Origin: Pandoraea sp.
GTDB taxonomy: Bacteria > Pseudomonadota > Gammaproteobacteria > Burkholderiales > Burkholderiaceae
Assembly: GCA_031291335.1 (NCBI GenBank)
Contig: JARLJF010000137.1
Location: 1 to 64,000, forward strand
Direction of reading: 5' to 3'
DNA length: 64,000 nucleotides
Shown here: positions 50,728 through 62,448 of the stretch, one piece after another
Position numbering within the stretch: the first letter of the stretch is position 1
How the letters are laid out: each line of letters opens with the position of its first letter
Made by a program: the position numbers and the translations under genes
Notes under the pieces: model-generated
What the model saw: the letters and a program-made list of their open reading frames with translations, nothing else
What the model was told of the DNA's origin: nothing
The model's database searches: none

Positions 50728-50751
50728 CGCCCTGCGCAGAAGCACAGGGCG
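50728..50751. terminator. Hairpin between convergent binding-protein and permease genes
   Basis: CGCCCTG (50728-50734) and CAGGGCG (50745-50751) pair around a 10-base loop in the 56-base gap. No T-run, so confidence is limited. Confidence 0.45.
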
Positions 50752-50775
50752 AGCGGCGATCCGGCATGTGGCCGG

Positions 50776-52386
50776 TCAGTGCGGTATCAGCCCCGGCGTA
50801 ACGAACTGGAAAAAGAGGGTGACGCCTGTGATCAAAAGGGTAAGCACCAGGCTGTGAGGGAACGTGCGAGCAAAAACGAGCCCTTCCTTGCCGCGCAGTT
50901 CTGTCGTTGACACACCGATGGAAAGGTTTTGCGGCGAGATCATTTTCCCCATCACGCCACCGGACGAGTTGGTGGCAGCAAACAAGATAGGATCGAGCCC
51001 CAACTGACGTGCGGCGACCACTTGGAGGTTGCCGAACAATGCATTTCCAGAGGTGTCGCTGCCCGTGAGAAAGACCGCCATCCAGCCAAGGAACGCGGAA
51101 CCCACCGGGAACGCCATGCCAATCGACGCGACCCCAAGCCCCAGTGAATACGCGATGCCCGAATAATTCATCAAGTAGGCGAGTGACAGGATGAATATCA
51201 CGGTCGGGACCGTATAGCGTATCTGCACCCAGGTTCTTCCAATCGCTCGAATAAATTCGCGTGGAGATACACGAGTGCATACGGCCGTTGCGATTGCCGT
51301 CGCCAGCACCGCAGTCCCTGTCGACAACGGTTGGAACGACCAGACCGCAGTGTAGATCTGCTTGTAGATCGTAATGAAGACAGCGTTATGGAGGACCGGC
51401 CAGAGAACGTCGATTTCGCCGATGCGGGAAATATCGGACAAGGTCCAGGCCGTCACGATCACGGAAAGCAGCACCCATGGCAGCCAAACATTAAAGGCCG
51501 ACGGCGCATCTGCCTGGCGGCTCGGTTCCTTTGACACGATCGCAAACTCCGGATCGTATTTCGGACGCCAGACGCGCAGGAACATGACGGTCACGATGAG
51601 CGATGCCACCGAGGACAGGACGTCGACAACCCCGTAGTTGATGAAGTTGGCTGCCAGAAATTGCGTAATGGCAAAACTGCCACCCGCGACCACCAGAAGC
51701 GGCCAAAGCGCGCGAACAGAACGACGACCTCCGTAGATGAACATGACGTACGTGGGCAGCAGGAAAGCAAGAATCGGGAGTTGGCGTCCCATCATCGCGG
51801 CCAACGCATCGGTGGGCAGATGCGTCACCATGCCAAGTACGGTGACCGGCAGTCCAAGCGCGCCAAATGCCACCGGTGCTGTGTCGAAGATCAGGGTGAT
51901 CACCACCGCGTCGATCGGTTTCCAGCCCACGGCAATCAGCAGTGCGCTACAGATAGCGACGGGCGTTCCCGATCCCGCGACGCCTTCGAGCAACGCTCCG
52001 AAGCAAAAGCCGATGACGACCAGCACCACACGTCGATCGTCAGGCAAGCTTGAGAGCAGCCACCGTCTCAGCCCGTCAAAACGGCCAGACGAAACGGTAA
52101 TGTTGTAGAGCAAGAGTGCGTTGAACGGAATCCACAGGATCGGCCAGAGCGCAAAGGCAGTGCCTTCCAAAGCACTGCTGAACGCAAGCTTCACCGGGAA
52201 CCTCCACCCGATGATGGCGACCAGAAGACCAACGATCAGGCCAGCCATCGACGCCTGCCAGGCGGGACGCCGCAGAACGCCGAGAAGCACCAGCACCGTA
52301 CCGACGGGCAGCATGCCCACAAAAAACGACAGCGGGAGATTACCCGCGATCGGCGCGAGTATCTGATGAAACAAGGGGTCCGACAT
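50776..52386 (-). CDS. lctP: L-lactate permease family transporter (LctP)
   Basis: Lactate permease family protein of 536 aa with about 13 membrane segments. Marks: LSFFVGMLPVGTVLVLLGVLRRPAWQA, LWIPFNALLLYNITVSSGRFD, GALLEGVAGSGTPVAICSALLIAVGW, FLTGSDTSGNALFGNLQVVAARQLGLDP and GGVMGKMISPQNLSIG. AGGAGA precedes ATG 52386; the longer frame has no support. These permeases import lactate, glycolate or related 2-hydroxy acids. It is downstream of a ThDP enzyme on the same strand, so the imported acid or its keto form may feed that enzyme. Confidence 0.9.
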   Translation of the reverse strand: MSDPLFHQILAPIAGNLPLSFFVGMLPVGTVLVLLGVLRRPAWQASMAGLIVGLLVAIIGWRFPVKLAFSSALEGTAFALWPILWIPFNALLLYNITVSSGRFDGLRRWLLSSLPDDRRVVLVVIGFCFGALLEGVAGSGTPVAICSALLIAVGWKPIDAVVITLIFDTAPVAFGALGLPVTVLGMVTHLPTDALAAMMGRQLPILAFLLPTYVMFIYGGRRSVRALWPLLVVAGGSFAITQFLAANFINYGVVDVLSSVASLIVTVMFLRVWRPKYDPEFAIVSKEPSRQADAPSAFNVWLPWVLLSVIVTAWTLSDISRIGEIDVLWPVLHNAVFITIYKQIYTAVWSFQPLSTGTAVLATAIATAVCTRVSPREFIRAIGRTWVQIRYTVPTVIFILSLAYLMNYSGIAYSLGLGVASIGMAFPVGSAFLGWMAVFLTGSDTSGNALFGNLQVVAARQLGLDPILFAATNSSGGVMGKMISPQNLSIGVSTTELRGKEGLVFARTFPHSLVLTLLITGVTLFFQFVTPGLIPH

Positions 52387-52538
52387 TCTGTGTTGTCTCC
52401 TGATAGCTATTTTGAACAGGTTTGCCCGCGTGCGCGCGCCAGGTTCGCCCCTTATGACGGCATGTGGCTGCATGTGGCCGCGTGGGTCTTATCTGGCTGC
52501 TTGCCGCTTGTGTGGCTCGCCTTGGCTCACGATGAGCA

Positions 52539-52565
52539 ACACCCTGGCCGGCCAGGCCGGGGTGT
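52539..52565 (-). other. Intercistronic hairpin between ThDP enzyme and lctP
   Basis: ACACCCTGGCC (52539-52549) pairs with GGCCGGGGTGT (52555-52565), 11 pairs with one G-U and a 5-base loop. It lies just after the ThDP gene stop and 150 bases before lctP. No T-run follows leftward. Confidence 0.4.
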
Positions 52566-52590
52566 CGCGCTCGGAGCGATGGGACCGATG

Positions 52591-54357
52591 TCAGGCGATG
52601 CGATCACCCTTTTTGATGACGGCTGCGCGACTGTCGACGCCGGGCAGCATCTTGGCGGGATCGCGCGTGACAACAATGTCGAGAACCACCGGCCCCCGGG
52701 TTGACAGCGCCTGTCGCAAAACGCTTTCGATCTCGCCTGGGTCTTCGACACGAATGCCCGTGCATCCCATTGCCTGAGCCACGTTGGCGAAGTTGACTTC
52801 GTTCAGGTCAGACGAGGTATAGGAGTCGGCACCGTACACGAGGTGTTGAAGCGCTTTGACGTATCCCGACGCGGCGTTGTTGATGACGATCACGGTGAAA
52901 TCGAGGTTCAGACGCTTGGCCGTCTCCAGGTCGCCGAGCACCATGCAAAAGCCGCTGTCGCCGGTCAGGCTGAGAACGGGCTTGCCCGGCGCGGCCAACG
53001 CGACGCCGATCGCGCCCGGCAAACCATAGCCAATCGATGCGAAGCCGCGATCCGGAACAAACCTGCGCCCCGCTTCCTTGGTGTCGAACAACAGGCCAGC
53101 CCAATGCGCGGCAAAGCCACCATCCGCGACCAAATAGCCGTTGCCCGGGAGCACCTTGTTGATTTCGGTCAGAATGCGCGCCACGCTGATGGGCTTGTCA
53201 TTGGAGTACAACTTCTCGGACACCTCCTCGCGCCACTTTTGCATGCGTTGCGGAATCTCGGCGGCATAACCCGCATGTGCCTGCTTCATGGATTCGGCGC
53301 GCTCGCCGAGTGCGCTGAGCAGGTCCTCGAGCCCCAGCTTTGCGTCACCCCACAGCATGACGTCGGGCTCAAGGGTCCGCCCGAACTCCTCCGCGACGAT
53401 GTCCAGGTGAATCACCGTCTTTCCGGGTGCCGGGACCGTGTAGCGTTTGGTGGCAATTTCTCCGAGCTTGCACCCGACGACGAGGATGACATCCGATTCC
53501 TCAATCAGCTTGTTGGCGATCCTGTCATAACGGCCGAAGAGTCCAGCGCTTAGCGGGTCAATACACGGGATCCCCCCTTTTCCAGTGAGCGTATGAGCTA
53601 CGGGCACATTCGTCGACCGCGCGAATGCGCTAAGCGATTCGGCCGCCCCGGAGAGATGGACACCGCCCCCCGCAAGAATGATGGGACGCCGGGCACGCGC
53701 CAGCAGGTCGGCCGCACGCAAGATCGATGCGGCGTCCGGACGGGACCGCAATGCCGGCGCCATCTCGTAGACCGGATTGACCTCGAAGTCCGTCAGAGGG
53801 AAGTCATAAGTGTCGTGCATCAGATCTTCAGGAACGTCTACGACGACCGGGCCGGGGCGTCCGGTCGTCGCGACGGCGAAAGCTCTGCGCATCAGCTCCG
53901 GAACGCGCTTGATGGATTCAATGCGAATCAGTTCCTTGCAGAGCGGGCGCAATGCGTCGACCTGCCGGATCTCCTGCGTCATGTTCTTCCATGAGTGATC
54001 GCGATGCGTGTTGCCGATAACGCAAACCATCGGGGTGCCGGCATTGAAGGCTTCCGCGAGACCGGTAGTGAGATTGGTCGCGCCAGGCCCGACCGTGGCG
54101 TCGGCGAGTCCGACACGCCCGCTGACTTTTGCGTACGCGTCGGCGACGAACACGGCATTGCGTTCGTCGTGAATCAAGTGGTGCGGCATTCCCAAGCGCC
54201 GCGTGGCGTCATAGAAAGGCAGAACCTGGAAGCCCCCCATCCCGAACATGGGACCGCCGTTGAAAGCCTTGATGATTCGCGCGATGGCCTCCCCGGCAGA
54301 CATGTTGAGGGTTTGCGGATTTGACGGGGTTTGATCGGGCGTGCTGCTGGCGCTCAT
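52591..54357 (-). CDS. Thiamine diphosphate-dependent enzyme, acetolactate synthase-like
   Basis: Three-domain ThDP enzyme of 588 aa, of the acetolactate synthase/decarboxylase superfamily. N-terminal PYR domain with E65 in HDERNAVFVADAYAKVSG (cofactor-activating Glu), central domain from about 215, C-terminal PP domain with GDSGFCMVLGDLETAK followed by INNAASGY, the magnesium-ThDP motif. No regulatory subunit gene is adjacent. Start MSASSTPDQTPSNPQ at 54357 lacks a clear ribosome site. Together with the lactate-type permease and an IclR regulator it probably acts on a 2-oxo acid in a catabolic route; glyoxylate, pyruvate and aryl-glyoxylates are all possible. Confidence 0.82.
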   Translation of the reverse strand: MSASSTPDQTPSNPQTLNMSAGEAIARIIKAFNGGPMFGMGGFQVLPFYDATRRLGMPHHLIHDERNAVFVADAYAKVSGRVGLADATVGPGATNLTTGLAEAFNAGTPMVCVIGNTHRDHSWKNMTQEIRQVDALRPLCKELIRIESIKRVPELMRRAFAVATTGRPGPVVVDVPEDLMHDTYDFPLTDFEVNPVYEMAPALRSRPDAASILRAADLLARARRPIILAGGGVHLSGAAESLSAFARSTNVPVAHTLTGKGGIPCIDPLSAGLFGRYDRIANKLIEESDVILVVGCKLGEIATKRYTVPAPGKTVIHLDIVAEEFGRTLEPDVMLWGDAKLGLEDLLSALGERAESMKQAHAGYAAEIPQRMQKWREEVSEKLYSNDKPISVARILTEINKVLPGNGYLVADGGFAAHWAGLLFDTKEAGRRFVPDRGFASIGYGLPGAIGVALAAPGKPVLSLTGDSGFCMVLGDLETAKRLNLDFTVIVINNAASGYVKALQHLVYGADSYTSSDLNEVNFANVAQAMGCTGIRVEDPGEIESVLRQALSTRGPVVLDIVVTRDPAKMLPGVDSRAAVIKKGDRIA

Positions 54358-54650
54358 AGTGAATTCGCTGGTAAGTGAAGAGTCGTTGAAAACGGTCGCA
54401 GACCGTTGTCTCCCACTGCTGAGAGACATTGCCAAGTTCCGATAAACGGAACTTAAATTTCTTTAATCGAAACTCTATGTTACCTTGACGGTGTTTTCAA
54501 GAGAGGCGGCAGCAGGGTTTTCCCGATAGCTGAGGCGTGGCCCCGTGGTGGCGGCCTGGCGACCGGCGAGGGGCCCGGCGTAGAATCTCAACCCGCGAGC
54601 GGGGCGCGCGGGACATGCCTGGCATCAAATCAATGAAAGGGAGGAGGGCA

Positions 54651-55463
54651 ATGGACGCTTCAATTTCCAAAGAGTCGACGACTGAGGCGAGCGACAGCGG
54701 CGCGCATCAAAACATCGCGAGGACCGCGCTCGTGCTCGACGCTTTGGCTCTCTCCGGGAAGGGAGGACTAAGGCTGATGGATGTCGCTCGTATCACGCAG
54801 TTGAACAAGACGGTGACACACCGGTGCCTCGCCGGACTGCTTGCTCATGGACTGGCGAGCTACGATCAGGAGCATTCCCGCTTCTTTCTGGGCGACAGGG
54901 TATTCGCCTGGACTTCGCAAGCCGCCGAAAGGTTCGCGCTTTCCGAGCGCGTCAAACCGTATCTGGAAAGCCTGGCGAGCGCATTCGAAGATACGATTTA
55001 TTTCCTGATTCGCCGGGGTGATTACGCCGTCTGCTACGGTCGCGCGGAGGGGGTGTTTCCGATCAAGACGCTGACACTCAGTGTGGGAGACCGGCGGCCG
55101 CTGGGCGTGGGAAGCGGTAGCCTCGCCATTGCGGCGGGATTGCAGGATGAGGAGGTCGAACGGCTCGTGCAAGAGCAGTCGCCTATTCGCGAGAAATTCC
55201 GGTTCAGCGACGACATGCTGCGTGCCGAAGTCAAGAAGGCGCGAAGTGCCGGCTTTGCCAGCATGGATGGACACTTGATCGTGGGCATGTCCGGTGTTGC
55301 CGTTCCGATCCTGGACCCTGCGGGGCGCCCGGTCGCGGCGGTATCGGTCGCCGCCATCGCGTCACGGCTTGAGGAGCCGAGACGAACGGAGGTCGTCGCA
55401 CGCCTGAAGGTCGAGGCCGCCGCCATCGAAAAAGACTTGGCCTCGTTGTTAAGCGACCTCTAG
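54651..55463 (+). CDS. IclR-family transcriptional regulator
   Basis: IclR regulator of 270 aa. Start fixed at 54651 by a very strong GGGAGGAGGG. Winged helix at about 22-85 (LRLMDVARITQLNKTVTHRCLAGLLAHGLASYD), effector domain at about 95-265 (FLIRRGDYAVCYGRAEGVFPIK, LGVGSGSLAIAAGLQDEEV, GMSGVAVPILDPAGRPVAAVSVAAI). It is divergent from the ThDP enzyme and permease across 293 bases, which fits local control of those genes. Confidence 0.9.
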   Translation: MDASISKESTTEASDSGAHQNIARTALVLDALALSGKGGLRLMDVARITQLNKTVTHRCLAGLLAHGLASYDQEHSRFFLGDRVFAWTSQAAERFALSERVKPYLESLASAFEDTIYFLIRRGDYAVCYGRAEGVFPIKTLTLSVGDRRPLGVGSGSLAIAAGLQDEEVERLVQEQSPIREKFRFSDDMLRAEVKKARSAGFASMDGHLIVGMSGVAVPILDPAGRPVAAVSVAAIASRLEEPRRTEVVARLKVEAAAIEKDLASLLSDL

Positions 55464-55496
55464 GACGTGTGCGTATTTACGCTTGAGTCAGATAAC

Positions 55497-55532
55497 AAAA
55501 AACCCCGAAAGCGCTTCGCTTTCAGGGTTTTT
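55497..55532. terminator. Bidirectional terminator between iclR-type gene and ssb
   Basis: AACCC-c-GAAAGCG (55501-55513) pairs with CGCTTTC-a-GGGTT (55517-55529) around CTT, with an A-run on the left and T-run on the right. It can end transcription of both convergent genes. Confidence 0.92.
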
Positions 55533-55557
55533 TCGACCAATTGGTTCTAGGTGGAGC

Positions 55558-56037
55558 TTAGAACGGAATATCGTCGTCCATGTCGTCGAAGCCACCGCCC
55601 GACTGCTTGGCCGGGGCTTGCTGACGGGCAGCGCCACCACCACCGCCACCACCGCCGCGCGAGTAGCCACCGCCACCGCCACCACCACCGCCGCCTTCGC
55701 TACCACGGCCACCCAGCATTTGCATCTGGTCAGCCACGATATCCGTGCTGTAACGGTCCGTGCCGTCCTGCGCCTGGTACTTGCGCGTGCGGATCTTACC
55801 CTCGATGTACACCGACGAGCCCTTCTTCAGGTACTCGTTGACGATCTCGGCGAGACGGCCGAAGAACGACACGCGGTGCCATTCCGTCATCTCCTTGAAC
55901 TCGCCGGATTGCTTGTCCTTGTAACGGTCGGTCGTCGCCAGACGAATGTTTGCGACCGCATCGCCGCTCGGCAAGTAGCGGACTTCGGGGTCGGCGCCAA
56001 GGTTACCGACCAGGATCACTTTGTTGACTGATGCCAT
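55558..56037 (-). CDS. ssb: Single-stranded DNA-binding protein
   Basis: SSB of 159 aa. The OB-fold spans about 1-110 ([51 protein letters not shown]). It is followed by a linker of two poly-Gly tracts (about 112-137) and the conserved acidic tip DMDDDIPF that recruits replication and repair partners. GGAGAAA lies upstream of ATG 56037. The neighbouring MFS gene and divergent uvrA keep the usual burkholderial order. Confidence 0.97.
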   Translation of the reverse strand: MASVNKVILVGNLGADPEVRYLPSGDAVANIRLATTDRYKDKQSGEFKEMTEWHRVSFFGRLAEIVNEYLKKGSSVYIEGKIRTRKYQAQDGTDRYSTDIVADQMQMLGGRGSEGGGGGGGGGGYSRGGGGGGGGAARQQAPAKQSGGGFDDMDDDIPF

Positions 56038-56067
56038 AAAACTTTCTCCGGTATTGCTGAAATCCGA

Positions 56068-57291
56068 TCAGGATTGACGAGGCGCTGGCGTCCTCATCGG
56101 TGCGGCGATTATAAGCCACACGAAAGCCCCGGCTGCGCATGTGATGAATATTGCGTTTTGACCGTAGTGGGTCATAAGAAAACCCCCTAGTGCCCCGCCG
56201 CAGAACAATCCGAGTGCCTGAGTCGTATTGTAGACACCCACCGCCGCGCCCTTGCGCTGCCCCGGTGCGAGCTTCGAAACCAGCGACGGCTGCGACGCTT
56301 CGAGCACATTGAACCCCAGGAAGTACACGAACAGCACCACCGCGATCACGCCCACCGTGGGCGGCAGTCCGCCCAGCGCCGCCTGCGCCACCGCCACCAG
56401 TGCAATCGCCGAAAGCAGCACAATCTTCATCTTCCCGCGCTTCTCGGCCGCAATGATCGCCGGCACCATCGCCACAAACGACAACCCCATCACCGGCAGG
56501 TAGATCTCCCAGTGCTGGGCGACCGGCAGGCCCGCCGCCACCAGCATGCGCGGCATCGCCACGAAAAGCGCCGTCTGCGTGGCATGCAGCACAAACACGC
56601 CGAAATTCAGGCGCAGCAGTTCCGGGTTGTGCAACACCTCGGAAAAGGGCGCCGGACCGGCCTTGGCATGCACGGGCGGTGTCGGCACCACCCACAACAC
56701 CACGAAAATCGCCAGCACCGCAAGAATGCCGATGGCCGAGAAAAGGCCGCTCATGCCCAGCCAGTGATACAGGAACGGCGCACACACGATCGCCACGGCG
56801 AACGACACGCCAATGCTGCCGCCGATCATCGCCATCGCCTTGGTACGGTTCTCGTCGCTCGTCAGGTCGGCCACACAGGCCATGACCGCCGACGATATCG
56901 CCCCGGCGCCCTGAATTGCCCGGCCGACGATGATCCACGTCAGGTCATGTGCAAGCGCCGCCACAAGCGAGCCGATCGCGAACACGATCAGACCGAAGAT
57001 GATGACGGGCTTGCGCCCCAGCCGGTCAGATGCCCAGCCGTACGGGATATAGAGCAGCGACTGCGTCAGGCCGTAAATGCCGATCGCCAGTCCCACGAGG
57101 AAGGTGTTGTTGCCGCCCGGAATCGTCTGAGCAAACACCGAGAACACCGGCATGATCAGGAACAGGCCAAGCATGCGCAGCGCAAAAATCCCCGCGAGCG
57201 ACGCACTCGCGCGCACTTCTAGCGGGGTCATGCGGCTGCCTCGGCCGCGTGTCGTGGCAGGGGAAGCGGAAGTCACGGAATCAGTCGACAT
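56068..57291 (-). CDS. MFS transporter between ssb and uvrA
   Basis: Twelve-segment major facilitator protein of 407 aa, DHA1-like. YGWASDRLGRKPVIIFGL is the loop 2-3 motif, and GRAIQGAGAISSAVMACVADL follows. Start 57291 (MSTDSVTSASPATTRG) has AGGACG upstream; the open frame continues far upstream without features. The substrate is unknown; family members export drugs or sugars. It is 30 bases from ssb on the same strand. Confidence 0.9.
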   Translation of the reverse strand: MSTDSVTSASPATTRGRGSRMTPLEVRASASLAGIFALRMLGLFLIMPVFSVFAQTIPGGNNTFLVGLAIGIYGLTQSLLYIPYGWASDRLGRKPVIIFGLIVFAIGSLVAALAHDLTWIIVGRAIQGAGAISSAVMACVADLTSDENRTKAMAMIGGSIGVSFAVAIVCAPFLYHWLGMSGLFSAIGILAVLAIFVVLWVVPTPPVHAKAGPAPFSEVLHNPELLRLNFGVFVLHATQTALFVAMPRMLVAAGLPVAQHWEIYLPVMGLSFVAMVPAIIAAEKRGKMKIVLLSAIALVAVAQAALGGLPPTVGVIAVVLFVYFLGFNVLEASQPSLVSKLAPGQRKGAAVGVYNTTQALGLFCGGALGGFLMTHYGQNAIFITCAAGAFVWLIIAAPMRTPAPRQS

Positions 57292-57713
57292 TACGTCCTG
57301 AGAGATGGAAAAAACGCGTGCAGCCTCGGAATCTTCTGATGATTGCAGCCCGGGTCTGCGGCACGCCAGCCGCCCGATGGGCGTGTCGATGGCCGTCTGA
57401 ATGACGGTTGGGCGCCGGCCTCTGGAAATCGGGCGGTTCGTCCCCATCTGTGCCTCGTGTCGGTGTGCCGCCCGAGACCGCCTGTGAGCAGGTTCAGCCC
57501 CGGCAATCAAACTTAGGTATATTAGCAGGTTTAGCCGCCCGGATTTCTCCCCCCAGCGGCCCGCCCGACCGCTCCCGCCGGCAGTCGCGTCGACGCCGGC
57601 CAACGCCGCGCCGGCACGGCCCGACGTCCCGGGAAACTCGGACTCTTGGGGGCCGGAACCCGCCCCGCGACAATTCGCCGCGCGGATTCCTCGGCGACGA
57701 CCCGGAACCGTCA
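57292..57713. other. Non-coding interval between MFS gene and uvrA
   Basis: About 420 bases that should hold both divergent promoters. It is GC-rich except near 57510-57535. The only LexA-like match is CTG-N10-CAG at 57482-57497, too weak to call an SOS box. No gene is seen. Confidence 0.5.
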
Positions 57714-60578
<2,865 letters not shown>

Positions 60579-60632
60579 GCCACATCGCCCTGGCTGTCAC
60601 GGCCTATAGGCTTTTTTGAAGGACGTCATCGC

Positions 60633-61661
60633 ATGGAACCGCGCTCTGGCTGGAATCCGGATCGGAATTTCTGGATCGAACTGGCGAGTTATGTCTTCGC
60701 CGCCGTGGCCCTCTGGCTGATTCTGAGCATCCACCTGCTGTCGGTGGTGCTCTCGGGCATGGTCGTCTTTCAACTCGTGCATGTGCTCGGGCCGCGCCTG
60801 CAACTGCGCATCTCGAGCGAGCGTGCCCGGCTGGTCGCCGTCGCCCTCCTGTCTACAGTGATCGTCGCGCTGATGACCGCGCTCATCTTCGGCATCATCA
60901 CCTTCTTTCGCAGCGACGCGGGCCATCTGCAACACATCAACGGCAAGATGATGGAGGTCGTCGAGCAGGCGCGCGCGCAGTTACCCGCGTGGATTACCGC
61001 ACGTCTGCCGGCCGACAGTGACGACATCCATCAGGCCATCACCGGCTATCTGAAAGACCACACGCAGGAGATGTCGCTCGTCGGCAAGGAAGCGCTCAAT
61101 GCGATGGTGCACATCGTGGTAGGGCTTGTGCTCGGCGCCCTCGTGGCGCTCTCGACGATCCGGCCCGTGCACAGCATGCGCCCGCTCGCGGCCGCGCTCA
61201 CACGCCGTGTCACGCTGTTTGGCGACGCGTTTCGCCGCATCGTGTTCGCGCAGGTGAAGATTTCGGCGATCAACACTGTCTTCACGGCGATCTTCCTGCT
61301 TGGCGTGCTGCCGCTATTCGACATTCACGTACCGCTGCGCAAGACCATGATCGTGGTGACGTTCGTCGTCGGGCTGCTGCCGGTCGTGGGCAACCTGATC
61401 TCGAACACGTTCATCGTGGTGCTGGGTCTGTCAGTGTCGCTGTATGTGGCCATCACGGCACTGGTCTTCCTGATCGTGATTCACAAGCTGGAGTACTTCC
61501 TGAATGCCCGCATCGTCGGCACGCAGATCCAGTCTCGCGCCTGGGAACTACTGCTCGCCATGATCGTGATGGAAGCGGCGTTCGGATTGCCCGGCCTTGT
61601 CGCCGCGCCGATCTACTACGGCTATCTCAAGAGCGAACTAGCGGAAAAACAACTCGTCTGA
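60633..61661 (+). CDS. AI-2E family transporter-like membrane protein
   Basis: Membrane protein of 342 aa. Pairs of membrane segments at both ends (about 15-50, 65-92, 155-180, 210-335) with a soluble segment between about 95 and 150 fit the AI-2E/PerM family. Late motifs VVGLLPVVGNLISN and ARIVGTQIQSRAWELLLAMIVMEAAFG are typical. Functions in the family range from autoinducer export to sodium/proton exchange, so no specific role is assigned. AAGGACG precedes the start; it follows uvrA by 54 bases and may share its transcript. Confidence 0.85.
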   Translation: MEPRSGWNPDRNFWIELASYVFAAVALWLILSIHLLSVVLSGMVVFQLVHVLGPRLQLRISSERARLVAVALLSTVIVALMTALIFGIITFFRSDAGHLQHINGKMMEVVEQARAQLPAWITARLPADSDDIHQAITGYLKDHTQEMSLVGKEALNAMVHIVVGLVLGALVALSTIRPVHSMRPLAAALTRRVTLFGDAFRRIVFAQVKISAINTVFTAIFLLGVLPLFDIHVPLRKTMIVVTFVVGLLPVVGNLISNTFIVVLGLSVSLYVAITALVFLIVIHKLEYFLNARIVGTQIQSRAWELLLAMIVMEAAFGLPGLVAAPIYYGYLKSELAEKQLV

Positions 61662-61672
61662 GCGCTCCGGTC

Positions 61673-61728
61673 GCCCGCTGCCCCTTGCCTCCTCCTCTGG
61701 AGGCAATCGGGCACCGGGCAATATTTTT
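61673..61728 (+). terminator. Long hairpin terminator after AI-2E family gene
   Basis: A nested stem (GCCCG/CGGGC, TGCCC/GGGCA, TTGCCTCC/GGAGGCAA) covers 61673-61719 with the loop TCCTCT and small mismatches, followed by TTTTT at 61724-61728. It separates the membrane protein from the regulator-dehydratase-ridA operon. Confidence 0.75.
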
Positions 61729-61735
61729 GGATGCG

Positions 61736-61772
61736 ATTTGACATTTCGTCACCCGGTGACATAATGTCAAAT
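61736..61772 (+). promoter_or_regulatory. 37-bp concentric palindrome at the promoter and start codon
   Basis: ATTTGACATT (61736-61745) and AATGTCAAAT (61763-61772) are perfect inverted repeats, and GTCACC-C-GGTGAC (61748-61760) is a perfect dyad with the same centre at 61754. Only two base pairs of the whole 37 are mismatched. TTGACA (61739-61744) and TAATGT (61762-61767), 17 apart, could be the promoter, and the ATG begins 2 bases after the repeat. Probably an autoregulatory operator. Confidence 0.75.
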
Positions 61773-61773
61773 C

Positions 61774-62448
61774 ATGAAATCCGCGAAATCTCCCGCCACG
61801 AGCAAGCTCGACGAGAACACGCTGTTGTTGCGTGAAGGACGCAAGATCGTCGAAGCGCTCGGCCAGACGTTCGCACCGCTTGTCGAAGTGGTGCTGCACG
61901 ACCTGACCGATCCCGACCACGCCATCGTGGCAATCTCCAACAATTTGTCAGGACGTGAGCCAGGCGATGCCGTCACGGAGATGGGTCTCGCGCGCATTGC
62001 CGACCCGGCGTTTCCCGAAGTCATCGCGAACTATGCGAACCGATTTCCGGACGGACGCCCGGCCAAGAGCACGTCGATCGGGCTAAAGAACAGCAGCGGC
62101 GAATACGTCGCGGCCATCTGCCTGAACATGGACATCTCGATGCTCGCCGCCGCCGCTGCCAGCGTCCAGCAACTGGTGAGCGTGCCGAACCACGCGCCGA
62201 CGCCGGTGCGCGAAACGCTCTCCAACCGCCGGCTCGACGACATCTCCCCGCTCATCACGGACTTTGCCGCGCAGCGCAACACGACCCCGCAGGGCCTGAC
62301 GCTCGCGCAACGTCGCGAGGCCATCCGTCTCATCGAAGCTCGCGGCCTGCTCGACCTGCGTCACGCCCATGCGGAAGTGGCGCGCGCGCTGGGTATCGCC
62401 CGCTCGACCGTCTACACCTACCTCTCCGACCCGAAAGGCGCATCATGA
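61774..62448 (+). CDS. PAS/HTH regulator (YheO/DauR-like)
   Basis: DNA-binding protein of 224 aa. The N-terminal YheO-type PAS domain covers about 25-130 (TFAPLVEVVLHDLTDPDHAIVAI, STSIGLKNSSGEYVAAICLNMDIS), and a C-terminal helix-turn-helix is at about 170-218 (HAEVARALGIARSTVYTYL). DauR of Pseudomonas, a repressor of D-arginine catabolism, has this layout. No ribosome site precedes ATG 61774, and the promoter-like boxes would start transcription at or near the A of the ATG, so leaderless translation is possible. It overlaps the dehydratase start by 4 bases. Confidence 0.85.
   Translation: MKSAKSPATSKLDENTLLLREGRKIVEALGQTFAPLVEVVLHDLTDPDHAIVAISNNLSGREPGDAVTEMGLARIADPAFPEVIANYANRFPDGRPAKSTSIGLKNSSGEYVAAICLNMDISMLAAAAASVQQLVSVPNHAPTPVRETLSNRRLDDISPLITDFAAQRNTTPQGLTLAQRREAIRLIEARGLLDLRHAHAEVARALGIARSTVYTYLSDPKGAS

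Noticed and set aside
57482-57497. CTG-N10-CAG upstream of uvrA as a LexA box
   Set aside because: Only the outer triplets match; the inner AT-rich alternation is absent, it is 217 bases from the start, and such a match is expected by chance in GC-rich DNA.
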